Source: Gemmatimonadota bacterium (GTDB lineage: Bacteria > Latescibacterota > UBA2968 > GCA-2709665). From it: a DNA stretch of 64,000 nt. This document shows positions 63,483 to 64,000 of this stretch, piece by piece (position 1 is the stretch's first letter; each line of letters opens with the position of its first letter). The position numbers and the translations under genes were made by a program. A model generated the notes under the pieces. That model saw only the letters and a program-made list of their open reading frames with translations. It did not search any database and was not told the origin of the DNA. The stretch lies in contig JAPPFJ010000031.1 in the NCBI GenBank assembly GCA_028877215.1, forward strand, positions 1-64,000, given 5' to 3'.

Positions 63483-64000
63483 TCATTCATACGGTCGCGC
63501 CCATCGACGTACGATGCGGCTCACGTGTCCGAGGCGGACCCGCCCTACCTGGGGGTATACGGGAAGAAACAGGAGCTGCGACCGAAGCGCCATTGCAGAT
63601 GTTGGCGCCTGGTCCGGCAGATTCCGGTCCGGTTCGACCACGCATAGCGAAGGTGGCCACAGATGTGCGTCAAGGTCGGCATCCCAGAGCCGCCGGCACA
63701 GGTCTGAGGCGTTGCCGACCCTGACGGCGAAGAGCCAGTAAGAGTGCTCCGCGCGCCGGCCCGGGTAGCAGAGGTCCGATACGCTGCGATGGAATGCCAT
63801 GGCTTCCCGCCGGCAGCCCCTGGGCTTGAGGGCATTTGAATGCAAGCGCCTGGACAACAGACGCAAGAGGGCGCTGCAGGGTTGACGGCGGATCTTCCTG
63901 AGCAGTTCCATTCCCCTGAACCCGCGTGTAGCGCGGTATCCCACGGCATCGTGCGATCTGCCCAACAGGCGGCACGCGGCGCAGAGAAGGGAATACGGCC
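63483..64000 (-). CDS. DegT/DnrJ/EryC1/StrS-type aminotransferase, C-terminal part (cut by window edge)
   Basis: The frame is open to the window end, so only about 172 C-terminal residues are seen. VGYRATRGFRGMELLRKIR, HSYWLFAVRV and a late LLFLPVYPQV match the C-terminal region of DegT-family PLP aminotransferases that make amino sugars. The PLP lysine lies outside the window. It is 42 bp upstream of the GlmS-like gene, and the family call is tentative. Confidence 0.6.
   Translation of the reverse strand, partial: PYSLLCAACRLLGRSHDAVGYRATRGFRGMELLRKIRRQPCSALLRLLSRRLHSNALKPRGCRREAMAFHRSVSDLCYPGRRAEHSYWLFAVRVGNASDLCRRLWDADLDAHLWPPSLCVVEPDRNLPDQAPTSAMALRSQLLFLPVYPQVGRVRLGHVSRIVRRWARPYE

Overview
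The window is about 64 kb of a GC-rich, Gram-negative-type bacterial chromosome, probably from a metagenome-assembled genome. Two secreted GWxTD-domain proteins, an LptD-type outer-membrane assembly protein, a MoxR/DUF58/DUF4159/DUF4175-like cluster and many genes for glycan and small-molecule breakdown point to the FCB group. Candidatus Latescibacterota is my best guess, but that is inference from gene content and not from a marker gene. There is no rRNA operon, CRISPR array, prophage or transposase. The mobile-looking DNA consists of two families of short elements with terminal inverted repeats.

Layout. Positions 1-2000 hold element ends, tRNA-Met(CAT), an orphan UPF0175 protein and a C45-type acyltransferase. 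Positions 2000-10.6 kb hold catabolic genes: a homocysteine S-methyltransferase-like and a ceramidase-like protein on the minus strand, then a plus-strand operon of heparinase-like lyase, alpha/alpha-toroid protein, NAD-dependent epimerase and sugar isomerase-like TIM barrel behind a near-consensus promoter. Positions 10.7-11.2 kb hold a DUF2442/DUF4160 pair. Positions 11.5-16.5 kb hold DUF362, S9 peptidase and FAD-linked oxidase genes. Positions 16.5-23.7 kb are an arginine operon, argR-argC-argB-argD-argG-argH plus one unknown gene, with two ARG boxes around the argR promoter.

Positions 23.9-33.5 kb carry a secreted protein of unknown function, a gamma-carbonic anhydrase, DUF309, the two GWxTD proteins, an SDR/GNAT pair and a lipoprotein. 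From 33.6 to 57.8 kb nearly everything is on the minus strand: a putative polysaccharide lyase, two unknown proteins, a Gfo/Idh/MocA dehydrogenase, the MoxR-DUF58-'AsnB-like'-TPR-DUF4175-DUF4159 envelope cluster, a YkgJ-type protein, a Wzx-like flippase, PriA, a RodZ-like protein with an internal 60-residue duplication, Maf, D-aminoacyl-tRNA deacylase and LptD. The right end holds tRNA-Leu(TAG), a LysA-family decarboxylase, a beta-propeller-like protein, a MutL/B12-binding pair of the glutamate mutase type, and the end of a DegT-like aminotransferase cut by the window edge.

The most unusual feature is the set of short non-coding elements. Element E1 is 198 bp with ends reading TTAACCT, in three copies. 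Element E2 is 162 bp with 20-bp inverted ends, seen as one full copy, one truncated copy and one copy cut by the window edge. Both insert exactly between genes, touching stop codons or ribosome-binding sites, so they may act as mobile regulatory or terminator cassettes.
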